Shown here: one piece after another, positions 31,323 to 39,577 of the stretch | Position numbering within the stretch: position 1 is the stretch's first letter | Layout: the number at the start of each line of letters is the position of its first letter | Assembly: GCF_020410765.1 (NCBI RefSeq) | Contig: NZ_CP084541.1 | Coordinates: 1,545,001 to 1,609,000, forward strand | DNA from: Streptomyces marincola | GTDB taxonomy: Bacteria; Actinomycetota; Actinomycetes; Streptomycetales; Streptomycetaceae | Direction: 5' to 3' | Length of the DNA stretch: 64,000 nt | Made by a program: the position numbers and the translations under genes | Notes under the pieces: generated by a model | The model's database searches: none | Told to the model about the DNA's origin: nothing | What the model saw: the letters and a program-made list of their open reading frames with translations, nothing else

Positions 31323-33700
31323 GGTGCGGCCTTTCCGTCGGCGCCGGTCGCGCCCCTGGTGTAGCGCGGGTGGATGAGCCCGACGCAACTGTAGGGCAGG
31401 TCGTCGGTCTCCTCCACGGGCACGCCGCGCTGCTCGGCGAGCAGGCGGACGTGGTCGAGGTCGGCTCCGGCGCCGCGGCGGGCCAGGACGCGCCAGGGCA
31501 CGCGCCGCAGCAGCACCCGCGTGGTCTCCCCGACGCCGGGTTTGACGAGGTTGACGTCGCCGATGCCCCACTCCTCGCTGATGCGCTCCACCGCGCGCCA
31601 GCCGGCCCAGGTCGGGGCGCGGTCGGCGGCGAGCAGCGCGGCCGTGTCGGCGGCCACCCCGGCGACCACGCCCGGGTCGGTGAAGTGCGCGGTGATCGTG
31701 TCGAGGAAGTGGCCAGAGAGGTCGGAGCCGGCCAGTTCGCGGTAGTGCTTGGCGCCGTGGAAGTCGTGCGGGCCGACGAGGTCGTCCCGCAGCACCGTGC
31801 GGGAGATCAGGCCGGACACCGTGGAGTTGAGGCAGGCGGACGGGATGAGGAAGTCCTCGCGCGTGCCGTAGGTGGTGACGCAGCCGCCCGGGTCCGCGAG
31901 GACCGCGAGGGACGGGTCGAAGCCGGGGAACGGGGCCAGCGCCGCGGCCAGTTCGCGGGTGATGGCGCCCTTGCCGGTCCAGCCGTCGACGAAGACGACG
32001 TCGGCCGGGTCGTGGTGGGCCGCGAGCCAGCGCAGGGCGGTGGTGTCGATGCCCTGGCCGCGGACGATGGAGATGGCGTAGTGCGGCAGGTCGAGGCCGT
32101 GCGCGTGCGCGGCCCAGCGGCGCATGAGCACGCCCACGGGGGTGCCGGCCCTGGCCAGGGAGACCAGCACGGGCGGACGGCCGGGCCCGGCCCGTTCCGC
32201 GAGCACGGCCTCGGTGACGGTCCCGACGGCGCGGGCCACGCGGGCGGCCGAGGCGTCGAGCGCCTGGTGGAACAGCCGCTGGTACTCCGGGCTCGGCTGG
32301 TATTCCACGGGCAGCGACTCGGCGTAGTGGGCGCCGCCGGACTGGATGGCCTCCTCGCGTTCCTCCGCCGGGGCCTCCAGGGTGACGTCGGACAGGTCCT
32401 GGAGGAGCCAGCCGACCTCGTCGGGCGCGTAGCTGGAGAACGCGGGGCCGCGCAGCGGGTGCGGCAGCGAGGGCACCACGGTGAGCAGCAGGTGCGGGGT
32501 GTGGGCGCCGAGCCGGGCCAGCAGGCCGTCGGGGGCGTGGAGTTCGAGGGTGTCGCCGGCCGCGTCGGTGACCACGACGACGGCGTCCCAGTCCCGGCCG
32601 GCCACGTTGTAGACGAAACGCGGGGCGGGGCCGTCGGCGGGGCGGTCGTGCGCGGCGAAGAGCAGGCGGCTGCGTATCGCGTAGCCGGGGTCGTCGAGCG
32701 CGAGGACCGGGGAGCGCGTGGTGGTGGAGAACAGCACCTCGGCGTCCGGTAGCGCCGCCTCGACGGCCCCGGCCAGCCGCAGCGGCGTGTAGGCCAGCTC
32801 CTCGGTGCCGAGCACCAGGACGCGCCGCGCCCCGGTCGGCAGCGCGGCGGCCAGGCCCGCTCCGAGGCCGGGCAGGGCCGCCTCGAAACGGTCGCGGTCG
32901 GCCGGGGTCCAGCCGTGCCTGCCGCCGTCGGGCAGCCCGGCGGGCCAGTCGAGGGCCACGCGCGCCGGACGCGCGGCGTGCCGCCCGGCGGGCGGCGTCT
33001 CGCGGTGGGCCGCGACCAGTTCCGCGCCGCGGCGCAGGACGTCGTCGGGCAGGTCGATGCGGGCGGTGGCCAGGCTGGTGGTCTCCACCCTGGCCCCGAG
33101 GTCGGCGGCGAACTTCGCCAGCTCCGCTCGGTCCGCCTCGGTCCGCAGGTCGACCAGGGCGGCCACGACGTAGCGCTGCCTGGGGTGCCGGCGGTGCAGG
33201 GCGGCGATGGTGTTGCGGACGGTGCGGCCGGTGGACAGTTCGTCGTCGACCAGGACCAGCGGCCCCTCGCCCGCCAGCAGCGCGGGGTCGGCGGGCAGCA
33301 GGAGGTGCGAGGTGTGGTGGCTGTGCTCCTCCTCGAACCCGCCGGCCGGCGCGACGCCTGGCACCGGCCTGCGCGTGGAGTGCAGGTAGGGAACGCCGCC
33401 GAGGCCGTCGGCCACGCAGTGGCCGAGGCCGGTGGCGGTTTCCGCGTAGCCGAGCACGACGGCGCGGCCCGCCGCCTCGCCGAGCAGGTCGAGGACGCGG
33501 CGGCCGAGCGCGACGCCGGTGCCGTACACCGTGCGGGGCGGCCCCGGCACGTGCTTGCCGAGCACGTTGGAGACCAGCAGGTGCGCCCGCTTGGGGTTGC
33601 GCCGCAGGGCGAGCCCGAGCATGCCGCGCGCGCCCTCGCCGTGCAGCCGTACGCCGAGCCGGTCGGTGACCCACGTGCCCGGCCAGGTCGCGGCGCTCAC
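31319..33700 (-). CDS. phosphoribosyltransferase fusion: PRTase_2 - TRSP - StiP (PRTase_1) - PELOTA RNA-binding domain
   Basis: A 793-residue protein from GTG 33700, coupled by 4-base overlaps to the lyase gene before it and the HAD gene after it. Order of parts: PRTase (1 to about 215) with the PRPP loop LVLVDDELSTGRTVRNTI near 148-165; TRSP region at about 215-370, with the literal motif TTTRSPVLA near 327; StiP-type PRTase (about 400-690) with VLVSLARAGTPVGVLMRRW and VFVDGWTGKGAITREL; C-terminal PELOTA-like domain (about 710-793; VNLVKPGVGETTRVLLRRV, DDLPYSCVGLIHPRY). Two PRPP-binding domains plus an RNA-binding-like domain in one chain point to nucleoside-type base transfer, possibly linked to RNA. 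The exact product is unknown. Confidence 0.88.
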   Translation of the reverse strand: MSAATWPGTWVTDRLGVRLHGEGARGMLGLALRRNPKRAHLLVSNVLGKHVPGPPRTVYGTGVALGRRVLDLLGEAAGRAVVLGYAETATGLGHCVADGLGGVPYLHSTRRPVPGVAPAGGFEEEHSHHTSHLLLPADPALLAGEGPLVLVDDELSTGRTVRNTIAALHRRHPRQRYVVAALVDLRTEADRAELAKFAADLGARVETTSLATARIDLPDDVLRRGAELVAAHRETPPAGRHAARPARVALDWPAGLPDGGRHGWTPADRDRFEAALPGLGAGLAAALPTGARRVLVLGTEELAYTPLRLAGAVEAALPDAEVLFSTTTRSPVLALDDPGYAIRSRLLFAAHDRPADGPAPRFVYNVAGRDWDAVVVVTDAAGDTLELHAPDGLLARLGAHTPHLLLTVVPSLPHPLRGPAFSSYAPDEVGWLLQDLSDVTLEAPAEEREEAIQSGGAHYAESLPVEYQPSPEYQRLFHQALDASAARVARAVGTVTEAVLAERAGPGRPPVLVSLARAGTPVGVLMRRWAAHAHGLDLPHYAISIVRGQGIDTTALRWLAAHHDPADVVFVDGWTGKGAITRELAAALAPFPGFDPSLAVLADPGGCVTTYGTREDFLIPSACLNSTVSGLISRTVLRDDLVGPHDFHGAKHYRELAGSDLSGHFLDTITAHFTDPGVVAGVAADTAALLAADRAPTWAGWRAVERISEEWGIGDVNLVKPGVGETTRVLLRRVPWRVLARRGAGADLDHVRLLAEQRGVPVEETDDLPYSCVGLIHPRYTRGATGADGKAAP

Positions 33701-34863
33701 GCGAGGCCCGCCGTGAGCAGGTCGACGAAGTCGACGCCGTCGCGGGCCACGCCGAACACCTCGGCCCGCAGCATGGTCCTGCGGGCCCAGGCGAGGTGCG
33801 GTTTCACCTCGTTCATCTTGTTGGTGTAGGCGGAGCGCAGGACCCCGCCGCCGGCCGGGCCGCTGCGCAGGATGTCGGCGGCGTCAGAGAACTCCTCGTG
33901 GCTGACGACGGAGAGCGCGTGCACGGGGGCCACGTGCGAGGGGTGGATGCAGGTCTTGCCGAGCAGGCCGTTGGCGTGGTCGAGCACGATCTCGCGCAGC
34001 AGCGCGTCCATGTCGTGCTTGATCAGGCGGGTGCGCAGGTCCTCGGCCCGGCCGCTGAACGGGCTGTTGCGCAACTGGGGTTTGAACAGGCGCGTCTGGC
34101 TGCGGAAGTACTCCCAGACCGGCCCGGTGACGACGTGGCCCGACCCGTCGGCGCGGCCGAGCACGTTGACCACGTCCGCGATGACGGAGGCGACGAGCTG
34201 CACGTCGTAGGCGGTCATGTCCGGGCTGCGGCGCAGCGCGTAGGCGGAGCAGAAGTCGGTGACGCCGAGCCGGACGGCGGGTATGCGGTCCCGGTGCTTC
34301 TCCAGCACGCGGGCCACCGCGGTGAGGCCCGCGCCCCGCGTCTCCAGGTGCAGCAGCTCGGGCGATTCGAGCACGGGCATGACCAGCAGCCGCCGGCCGG
34401 AGACGACTTCCGCGCCGGTGACCGCGTCGAGGAACGCGGGCCCGGTGGCCGCGGTGAACTTCGGGAGCACGAACCCGGTGAGCAGCCGCCCCGAGTCACC
34501 GAGCCTCGCGGTCAGGCGCGTGATCTGCTCCGGTGCCCTGACCCTGATGAACAGCAGCGGCGGTTCGCCGTCCCCCGCGCCGTTGCCGTGCAGCTCGTCG
34601 AACTGGCGGACGAGGTTGTCCTCCGCGCCCGGCACGTCGGCGTCGCTGATGGAGTCCTCAAGGCACAGGACCATGGACACCACACCCGCGGCGGCCTGCT
34701 TGCCGACGTCGGCGGCCAGCCGGGGCCGGGTCGCCGGGCTGTAGAGGGTCGCGCCGAGCGCCGCTCCCAGCGTGCCCACGGGGGAACCCGGGCCGAACTC
34801 GGCGGGCTCCCGGTGGAACAAAGCATGTCGCCGCGCGGGCGACAGGTGCCCGAAGTGCCGCAT
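33697..34863 (-). CDS. HpcH/HpaI-type TIM-barrel C-C bond lyase of the Ter module
   Basis: A 388-residue protein from ATG 34863, first gene of the leftward three-gene operon. It has the CitE/HpcH-like TIM barrel: ATLYSPATRPRLAADVGK, SMVLCLEDSISDADV (metal-binding ED), LLFIRVRAPEQI (Arg), GFVLPKFTAATG and LLVMPVLESPEL, plus a family-specific C-terminal half (ADGSGHVVTGPVWEYFRSQ, GKTCIHPSHVAPV). This is the C-C_Bond_Lyase group found with TerD genes. It would cleave or form a C-C bond in the pathway. Divergent from terD1 across 117 bases, which should hold both promoters. Confidence 0.88.
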   Translation of the reverse strand: MRHFGHLSPARRHALFHREPAEFGPGSPVGTLGAALGATLYSPATRPRLAADVGKQAAAGVVSMVLCLEDSISDADVPGAEDNLVRQFDELHGNGAGDGEPPLLFIRVRAPEQITRLTARLGDSGRLLTGFVLPKFTAATGPAFLDAVTGAEVVSGRRLLVMPVLESPELLHLETRGAGLTAVARVLEKHRDRIPAVRLGVTDFCSAYALRRSPDMTAYDVQLVASVIADVVNVLGRADGSGHVVTGPVWEYFRSQTRLFKPQLRNSPFSGRAEDLRTRLIKHDMDALLREIVLDHANGLLGKTCIHPSHVAPVHALSVVSHEEFSDAADILRSGPAGGGVLRSAYTNKMNEVKPHLAWARRTMLRAEVFGVARDGVDFVDLLTAGLA

Positions 34864-34980
34864 CGATCTCCCCGGATTTGCTCAACGCCTTCGCGCCGCC
34901 CGGCTGGCGGCGTCCGGCTCCCGCCGCCATCGTAATCGCGGCATTGTTTCGGAAGTATGGCGGCAGGCAGGATTTCGGAT

Positions 34981-35646
34981 ATGACGCACGGACCCGCGAA
35001 GGGATCAACAATTCATCTCCCCGTCACCGCGTTACGCGCCGTGCTGCGGTGGAAACCCACGGCTCGGGCGACGGGGCGGTTTCTTCCCGATCTCGATCTT
35101 TCCGTGCTGCTGCTCGGGTCCGGTGGACTGGTGCGTTCCGAGGGCGACTTGGTGTTCTACAACCAGCCGCGGCACCCGTCCGGCCGGGTCAGGCGGCTGC
35201 CGAAACGGCAGGACGGCGAAGGGCTGCGGGACGCCGTGGAGGCCGAGCTCGCGCGTCTTGAGCCCGGGGTGGCGCGGCTGGTCCTGGCCGCCTCGGCGGA
35301 CGGCGGGTTCGGCGCGCTCGCGAGCCCGCCGAGGCTGCTGCTGCACGACGCGGCCGGCGGCGCGCCGCTCGTCGCGCTGCCGCTGGCCCCGCGGGCCGGG
35401 GACCGGGCGCTGGTGTGCGGTGAGGTGCTGCGGACGGCGGGCGGCTGGGCGTTCCGCGCGCTGGGCGACGGCTACGCCGGCGGGCTGGTCGCGCTGGCCG
35501 CCGCGTTCGGCGTCCGCGCCGCTCCCGCGCCGCGGCCCGACCCGCGCGCGCCGCACGCGTACGGCTACCCGCAGCCCGATCCCGCGTTCACGCTGCCGCC
35601 GCAGGGCCCGCAGTTCCTGCCGCGGAACGGTGCGGACGGCGGCTGA
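34981..35646 (+). CDS. TerD-domain protein
   Basis: A 221-residue protein. ATG 34981 (MTHGPAKGSTIHLPVTALRA) is chosen over an in-frame ATG at 34957 because family members begin MTH..KGS. The TerD-type beta sandwich includes LDLSVLLLGSGGLVRSEGDL, VFYNQPRHPSGRVRRLPK and LVLAASADGGFGALA, with a Pro-rich C-terminal tail (about 180-221). TerD domains bind calcium and are central to the tellurite/stress Ter systems. Codon 18 is TTA (35032-35034), so expression should depend on bldA. It faces the three metabolite genes and is followed by a convergent second TerD-type gene. Confidence 0.87.
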   Translation: MTHGPAKGSTIHLPVTALRAVLRWKPTARATGRFLPDLDLSVLLLGSGGLVRSEGDLVFYNQPRHPSGRVRRLPKRQDGEGLRDAVEAELARLEPGVARLVLAASADGGFGALASPPRLLLHDAAGGAPLVALPLAPRAGDRALVCGEVLRTAGGWAFRALGDGYAGGLVALAAAFGVRAAPAPRPDPRAPHAYGYPQPDPAFTLPPQGPQFLPRNGADGG

Positions 35647-35667
35647 GCCGCGCCCGCGCGTCAGGCG

Positions 35668-36417
35668 TCAGGCGCGGCCCTTGACGCCCCGGCCCCAGCT
35701 CATGCCCCAGCCGTAGAGCCGGTCGATCTCGGACTGGAACCCGTAGACGTACTTGACCTCGCGGCGCGCGACCAGTTGGCCCTTGTGGTGCTCGATCAGC
35801 GCCACCGCGCAGGCCCTGGCCTGGGGCGGCGGGTCGGTGAGGTGGATCTCGACCTTCCGCCCGTCGGCGGTGACGAGCGTGACGTCCACGTCCGCCCGGT
35901 CGAACATCGGGGCGCCGTCGTAGATGTACACGAAGATGAGGAGCCGCTTGAACTCCTCGGCGTTGTCCAGGTTCACGTACAGGGTCTCGCCCGACCCCGT
36001 GCCGAACCGGTCGTCGCCGCTGAGCTTGAGGTACGGCGGGCCGTTGAACTCGCCGAGCAGGCCGCCCAGGGACTGCACGACGCCCCGGCTGCCGTCCTTC
36101 AGCTCGTAGAGGCAGGCCAGGTCGAAGTCGATGCTGGCCACGCCCTGCGAATGGCCGCGGATCTCGGCCGGCTTGAAGATCTCCAACGGGTGCCGCAGGA
36201 GGCGGGCCCGGCCGTGGGAGCGGTCGAAGTCGGTGTTGACCCGCATGTGCCAGGACAGGTCGACGCGCAGCGTCCCGGTGTCCGTGCCCTGCCCGGTCAG
36301 GGGCGCGGCCGGGGAACGCCTGGTCAGCTCCACGGCGTAGTTCGACATGCCGCCCGAGGCGTCGAACCCCTGCTGGCCCGCGCGGCCCCTCCGAAAGTAC
36401 GACCACAGGGACGCCAT
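35668..36417 (-). CDS. TerD-family protein (TerA/TerF-like)
   Basis: A 249-residue protein from ATG 36417 (MASLWSYFRRG), with GAGAGGGG upstream. The core contains LTRRSPAAPL, IDFDLACLYELKDGSRGVVQ (TerD-type calcium-loop region), LNLDNAEEF-like LYVNLDNAEEFKRLLIFVYIYDGA and VDVTLVTADGRKVEIHLTD. The C-terminal YVYGFQSEIDRLYGWGMSWGRG is characteristic of this Streptomyces TerD subgroup. Role in the Ter stress response is inferred from domain and neighbours. It shares direction with the TerC-type gene and lies 108 bases downstream of it. Confidence 0.85.
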   Translation of the reverse strand: MASLWSYFRRGRAGQQGFDASGGMSNYAVELTRRSPAAPLTGQGTDTGTLRVDLSWHMRVNTDFDRSHGRARLLRHPLEIFKPAEIRGHSQGVASIDFDLACLYELKDGSRGVVQSLGGLLGEFNGPPYLKLSGDDRFGTGSGETLYVNLDNAEEFKRLLIFVYIYDGAPMFDRADVDVTLVTADGRKVEIHLTDPPPQARACAVALIEHHKGQLVARREVKYVYGFQSEIDRLYGWGMSWGRGVKGRA

Positions 36418-36470
36418 GGTCCCGCACCCCTCTCGATCCCGGCCCGTCACGGTCCCGGTCAACTGGCGGA

Positions 36471-36498
36471 CAGCGGGACGGCGTTCACCGTCCCGCTG
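36471..36498 (-). terminator. terminator after the TerC/DUF475 gene
   Basis: cagcgggacgg (36471-36481) and ccgtcccgctg (36488-36498), perfect 11-bp stem with a 6-base loop, in the 108 bases between the TerC-type gene and the downstream TerD-type gene. The two genes are thus likely separate transcripts. Confidence 0.8.
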
Positions 36499-36525
36499 AG
36501 TAAGGCTTCCGCGTTCCGCCCGGGC

Positions 36526-37677
36526 TCACACCCCGGAACGCGCTCCCGGCCGTTCCTTGCCCCCGCCACCGCCGCCGGCGGCGTTCGCCGCGTCGATGCG
36601 GTTGGCGCGGACGGAGGACCAGAACGACAGCGCGATGAGCGTGACGCCGAACAGGCCGGTGATCACCTCGTGCAGGTGCCAGCGGATGCTGATCAGCAGG
36701 AGCACGGCGAGGGCGCCGATGGCGTAGTGGGCACCGTGCTCCAGGTAGCGGTAGTTGTCCAGGGTGCCCTGCCGCACCAGGTAGATGGTGATCGACCGCA
36801 CGTACATGGCGCCGATGCCGAGGCCGAGCGCCATCCAGAAGATGTGGTTGGTGATGGCGAACGCGCCGATGACGCCGTCGAAGGAGAACGAGGCGTCCAG
36901 CACTTCGAGGTAGAGGAAGAGGAAGAACGCCGCCCGGCCGGCCAGGCCGACCGCCGACGGGTCGCTCCCGGCGCGTTTCGCGGCCTCCTGCTCCTGCGCG
37001 GCCTTCTCCTCGCCCTCCTCAAGCCGGTTCTCGAAGAACCCGGAGAGTCCGCCGACCAGGAGGTAGGTCAGGACGCCCGCGACACCGGAGAGCAGGACGG
37101 TGTCGGACTTGTCGGTGTGCAGCCCGCCGTGCTGGTAGGCGCTGGTGGCCACGGTGGTCGCGGTCAGCAGCAGGGCGGCGAGCGCGACGCCGACGGAGAA
37201 GCCGTCGATGCGGCCCAGCTTGGCGAGCGGGCGTTCCAGCCAGCCGATCCAGGTGTGCTCGCGCTTCTGGAAGATGAAGTTGAGGAAGATCATCAGCAGG
37301 AACATCCCGCCGAACGCGGCGATCGACGGGTGCGCGTCGGTGACGAGCTCCTCGTAGCGGTCGGGGTCGTCAAGGGCCAGTTCGACGGCCTCGATGGGCC
37401 CGAGCTGGGCGGTGACGGAGACGATCAGCACGGGGAAGACGAGCCGCATGCCGAACACGGCGATGAGAATGCCGATGGTGAGGAAGATGCGTTGCCAGAA
37501 CTCGTTCATCCGCTTCAGCACGCCCGCGTTGACCACGGCGTTGTCGAAGGAGAGCGAGATTTCGAGGATCGAGAGGATCGCCACGATGGCGAACGCCTCC
37601 CAGCCCCAGAAGATGGCGGCGGCGGCGAGGCCCGCGGCGGTGACGCCGAAGGACCAGCCGAAGGTTCGGAGAATCAC
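36526..37677 (-). CDS. TerC-related DUF475 membrane protein
   Basis: A 383-residue protein from GTG 37677. About eight to nine membrane helices. Conserved acidic membrane motifs occur twice: LEISLSFDNAVVNA and LEVLDASFSFDGVIGAFAI, matching the TerC/DUF475 signature (E-x-x-L-S-x-D-N), thought to bind divalent metals such as Mn in exporters. A charged cytoplasmic loop (NRLEEGEEKAAQEQEAAKR) is in the middle. It completes the Ter module together with the TerD-type proteins. The C-terminal tail is Gly-rich. Confidence 0.9.
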   Translation of the reverse strand: MILRTFGWSFGVTAAGLAAAAIFWGWEAFAIVAILSILEISLSFDNAVVNAGVLKRMNEFWQRIFLTIGILIAVFGMRLVFPVLIVSVTAQLGPIEAVELALDDPDRYEELVTDAHPSIAAFGGMFLLMIFLNFIFQKREHTWIGWLERPLAKLGRIDGFSVGVALAALLLTATTVATSAYQHGGLHTDKSDTVLLSGVAGVLTYLLVGGLSGFFENRLEEGEEKAAQEQEAAKRAGSDPSAVGLAGRAAFFLFLYLEVLDASFSFDGVIGAFAITNHIFWMALGLGIGAMYVRSITIYLVRQGTLDNYRYLEHGAHYAIGALAVLLLISIRWHLHEVITGLFGVTLIALSFWSSVRANRIDAANAAGGGGGGKERPGARSGV

Positions 37678-38009
37678 GAGAAGTCCAGTCTTCCGCGCGG
37701 GGCCGCGGATGTGCGGGCCGACATGTCAGACGGTAACCCCGGAGGCCGGAGCGGGCCCACACGGCGGGCCGGTCCCCTGCCGTCGGCCTGATGGACGATG
37801 CGGTGGTGGGCGCCGTGGGCCAGGCCGGGGCGCCGTTGCCGGGGCGCTGCCGCCCCCGAGGTGGACCGTGTGTCGCACGGGCCCCCTCCCTGTGCCCCCC
37901 GGTGCGGCTCGGCGCCCGAAGGGCCGCGCCATGCGCGCGGCGCCCACGGAACACGGGTCGGTTCCCTGCCGCCGGCCCCGGCTGAACGCGCCCGGGGCCG
38001 GCCGGAACC
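37678..38009. other. 330-base gap between peroxiredoxin and TerC-type genes
   Basis: No gene with acceptable start and codon pattern is visible. It must contain the TerC-type promoter at its left end and the peroxiredoxin terminator at the right end. I see no clear dyad. Confidence 0.35.
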
Positions 38010-38468
38010 TCACAGCCCGTTCAGGGCCGTGACGTACTCGTTGAGGTCGCGGGCGTCGGGCAGTCCGTTGACCACGCTCCACCTGACCACGCCCTCCTTG
38101 TCGATGACGAACGTGCCGCGCACCGCGCAGCCCTTCTCCTCGTCGAAGACGCCGTAGGCGCGGGCCGTCTCGCCGTGCGGCCAGAAGTCGGAGAGCAACG
38201 GGTAGTCGAGGCCCTCCTGTTCGGCGAAGACACGCAGCGTGAACGGGCTGTCGCACGAGACCGCGAGCAGCTGCACGTCGTCGTTGACGAAGGTGGGCAG
38301 CTCGTCGCGCAGCGCGCACAGCTCGCCGGTGCACACGCCGGTGAACGCGAAGGGGTAGAACAGCAGCACGACGTTCTTCTCGCCGCGGTGGTCCGCGAGG
38401 GACACCGTCTGGCCGTGCTGGTTCCTGAGCTGGAAGTCGGGCGCCTTGGCGCCGGGCTCGATCGCCAT
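38010..38468 (-). CDS. peroxiredoxin (AhpE/BCP type)
   Basis: A 152-residue protein. ATG 38468 (MAIEPGAKAPDFQL) matches the family start; the frame extends to 38513 without a better site. The peroxidatic cysteine is in YPFAFTGVCTGELCALRDEL (T-x-x-C), followed by LLAVSCDSPFTLRVFAEQ, DYPLLSDFWPHG and GTFVIDKEGVVRWS. This is a one-Cys/AhpE-like thiol peroxidase acting on hydroperoxides in the cytoplasm, with possible mycothiol or thioredoxin reduction. A second Cys four residues on (GELC) could take part in recycling. It precedes the DUF3052 gene in the gene order common to Streptomyces, near aceE. Confidence 0.92.
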   Translation of the reverse strand: MAIEPGAKAPDFQLRNQHGQTVSLADHRGEKNVVLLFYPFAFTGVCTGELCALRDELPTFVNDDVQLLAVSCDSPFTLRVFAEQEGLDYPLLSDFWPHGETARAYGVFDEEKGCAVRGTFVIDKEGVVRWSVVNGLPDARDLNEYVTALNGL

Positions 38469-38586
38469 GGGCGAGTATCCGTTTCCCTGGGAGAGGTCAA
38501 GCGACCCGCCCACCCTACGCCGCGGTCCCCGGTGGCTTGCGTGCCCCCGGGGACCGTTGTGCGCGCCGTGCGTGCGGGCCGTGCTC

Positions 38587-39021
38587 CTACTTCTTTCCTG
38601 CGGCCTTCGGGGTGACCAGGCGGCTGCCCGACCAGTCGCGGCCCGCGTTGACGGTGCTGGTCTGGGCCAGGCCCGCGGTCTGGGCGGCCTCGCCGATGTC
38701 GCTCGGCTCGACGTAGCCGTCCCGGCCCGTCTTCGGCGTCAGCAGCCAGACAGGTGCCCCGGGGTCGATCAACGTGGTGGCATCCACCAGCGCGTCGGTC
38801 AGATCGCCGTCTTCCTCGCGGAACCACAGCACCACGGCGTCGGCCACATCGTCGTACGTCTCATCGACGAGTTCCTGGCCCGTGATGGCCTCGATTCCCT
38901 CGCGGAGTTCCTGCTCGGCGTCGTCGTCGTAGCCGAGCTCCTGGACCACCTGCCCGGGCTGGAAACCCAGCCGAGCGGCGGGGTTGGTCCGCTCCTCCGC
39001 GTGGTCCGCGGTCGCGCTCAC
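38587..39021 (-). CDS. DUF3052 family protein
   Basis: A 144-residue protein from GTG 39021, with AGGAG 7 bases upstream. The sequence (ARLGFQPGQVVQELGYDDDA, AVVLWFREEDGDLTDALVDA, VWLLTPKTGRDGYVEPSDIG, AQTAGLAQTSTVNAGRDW) is the DUF3052 signature, a small acidic cytoplasmic protein conserved across actinobacteria. The fold suggests nucleotide or small-molecule binding but function is unknown. It lies divergently upstream of aceE, as in many Streptomyces genomes. Confidence 0.92.
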   Translation of the reverse strand: MSATADHAEERTNPAARLGFQPGQVVQELGYDDDAEQELREGIEAITGQELVDETYDDVADAVVLWFREEDGDLTDALVDATTLIDPGAPVWLLTPKTGRDGYVEPSDIGEAAQTAGLAQTSTVNAGRDWSGSRLVTPKAAGKK

Positions 39022-39577
39022 GGATAGCTCCTGTCCTGTGTCGGAAAGTACGGATGGGGCACGCGCGTGCGCGCGGCTTGGGCGTAGTCCACACGCGCCG
39101 GGCGGATCGCGCAAGTACCCGACCGCCGAGCCTGCCCAAACGTTGACGTCTTGGCCCCCGTCGGCCGCGTGATCTGGGCCATAGTGTCGCGAACGGGTGT
39201 TCGTCGGGCGCCCGGCACGTGGGCGTACGCTGGGCCGCCGGCCCGGTGACCTCGGCCGGGGCCGCGGTTCCGGTCGGCGCGGGGCGCCGGCGGAGGCCGT
39301 CGGGGCGGGCCGGGGAACGGTCCGGCCGGCGGTCGGAGAACGGTCGGGGAACGGTCGGGGAGCGGGGTCGAGGGAGAGAGGGAGCCGACGGAGGAGAGGG
39401 ATGACGGGGCCGGCCCGGCGGGCCGGGTGAGCACGGTGCCCGAGCACTCCGCCAAGGATCGGTGACGATCATGAAGTGAGGGTTACCGCCCAGTAGAGAT
39501 GACGTTTCGCCGTCGGCGGTCCACGATGGAGGCGGCGCGACACCAGCAGAGCAGACAACTCACAGTGAAGGAACAGC
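39022..39577. other. divergent promoter region of DUF3052 and aceE genes
   Basis: 556 bases with no gene I can support. It must hold both promoters. G-rich direct repeats of 11 bases occur at 39330-39362. The segment 39470-39510 (aagtgagggttaccgccc) is relatively AT-rich and near the expected aceE promoter; the aceE ribosome site GAAGGAA is at 39567-39573. Confidence 0.5.
39330..39362 (+). repeat. three tandem 11-base G-rich repeats upstream of aceE
   Basis: cggtcggagaa (39330-39340), cggtcggggaa (39341-39351) and cggtcggggag (39352-39362), followed by related cggggtcgagg. With the surrounding G-runs the strand could form a G-quadruplex or bind a regulator. Confidence 0.7.
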
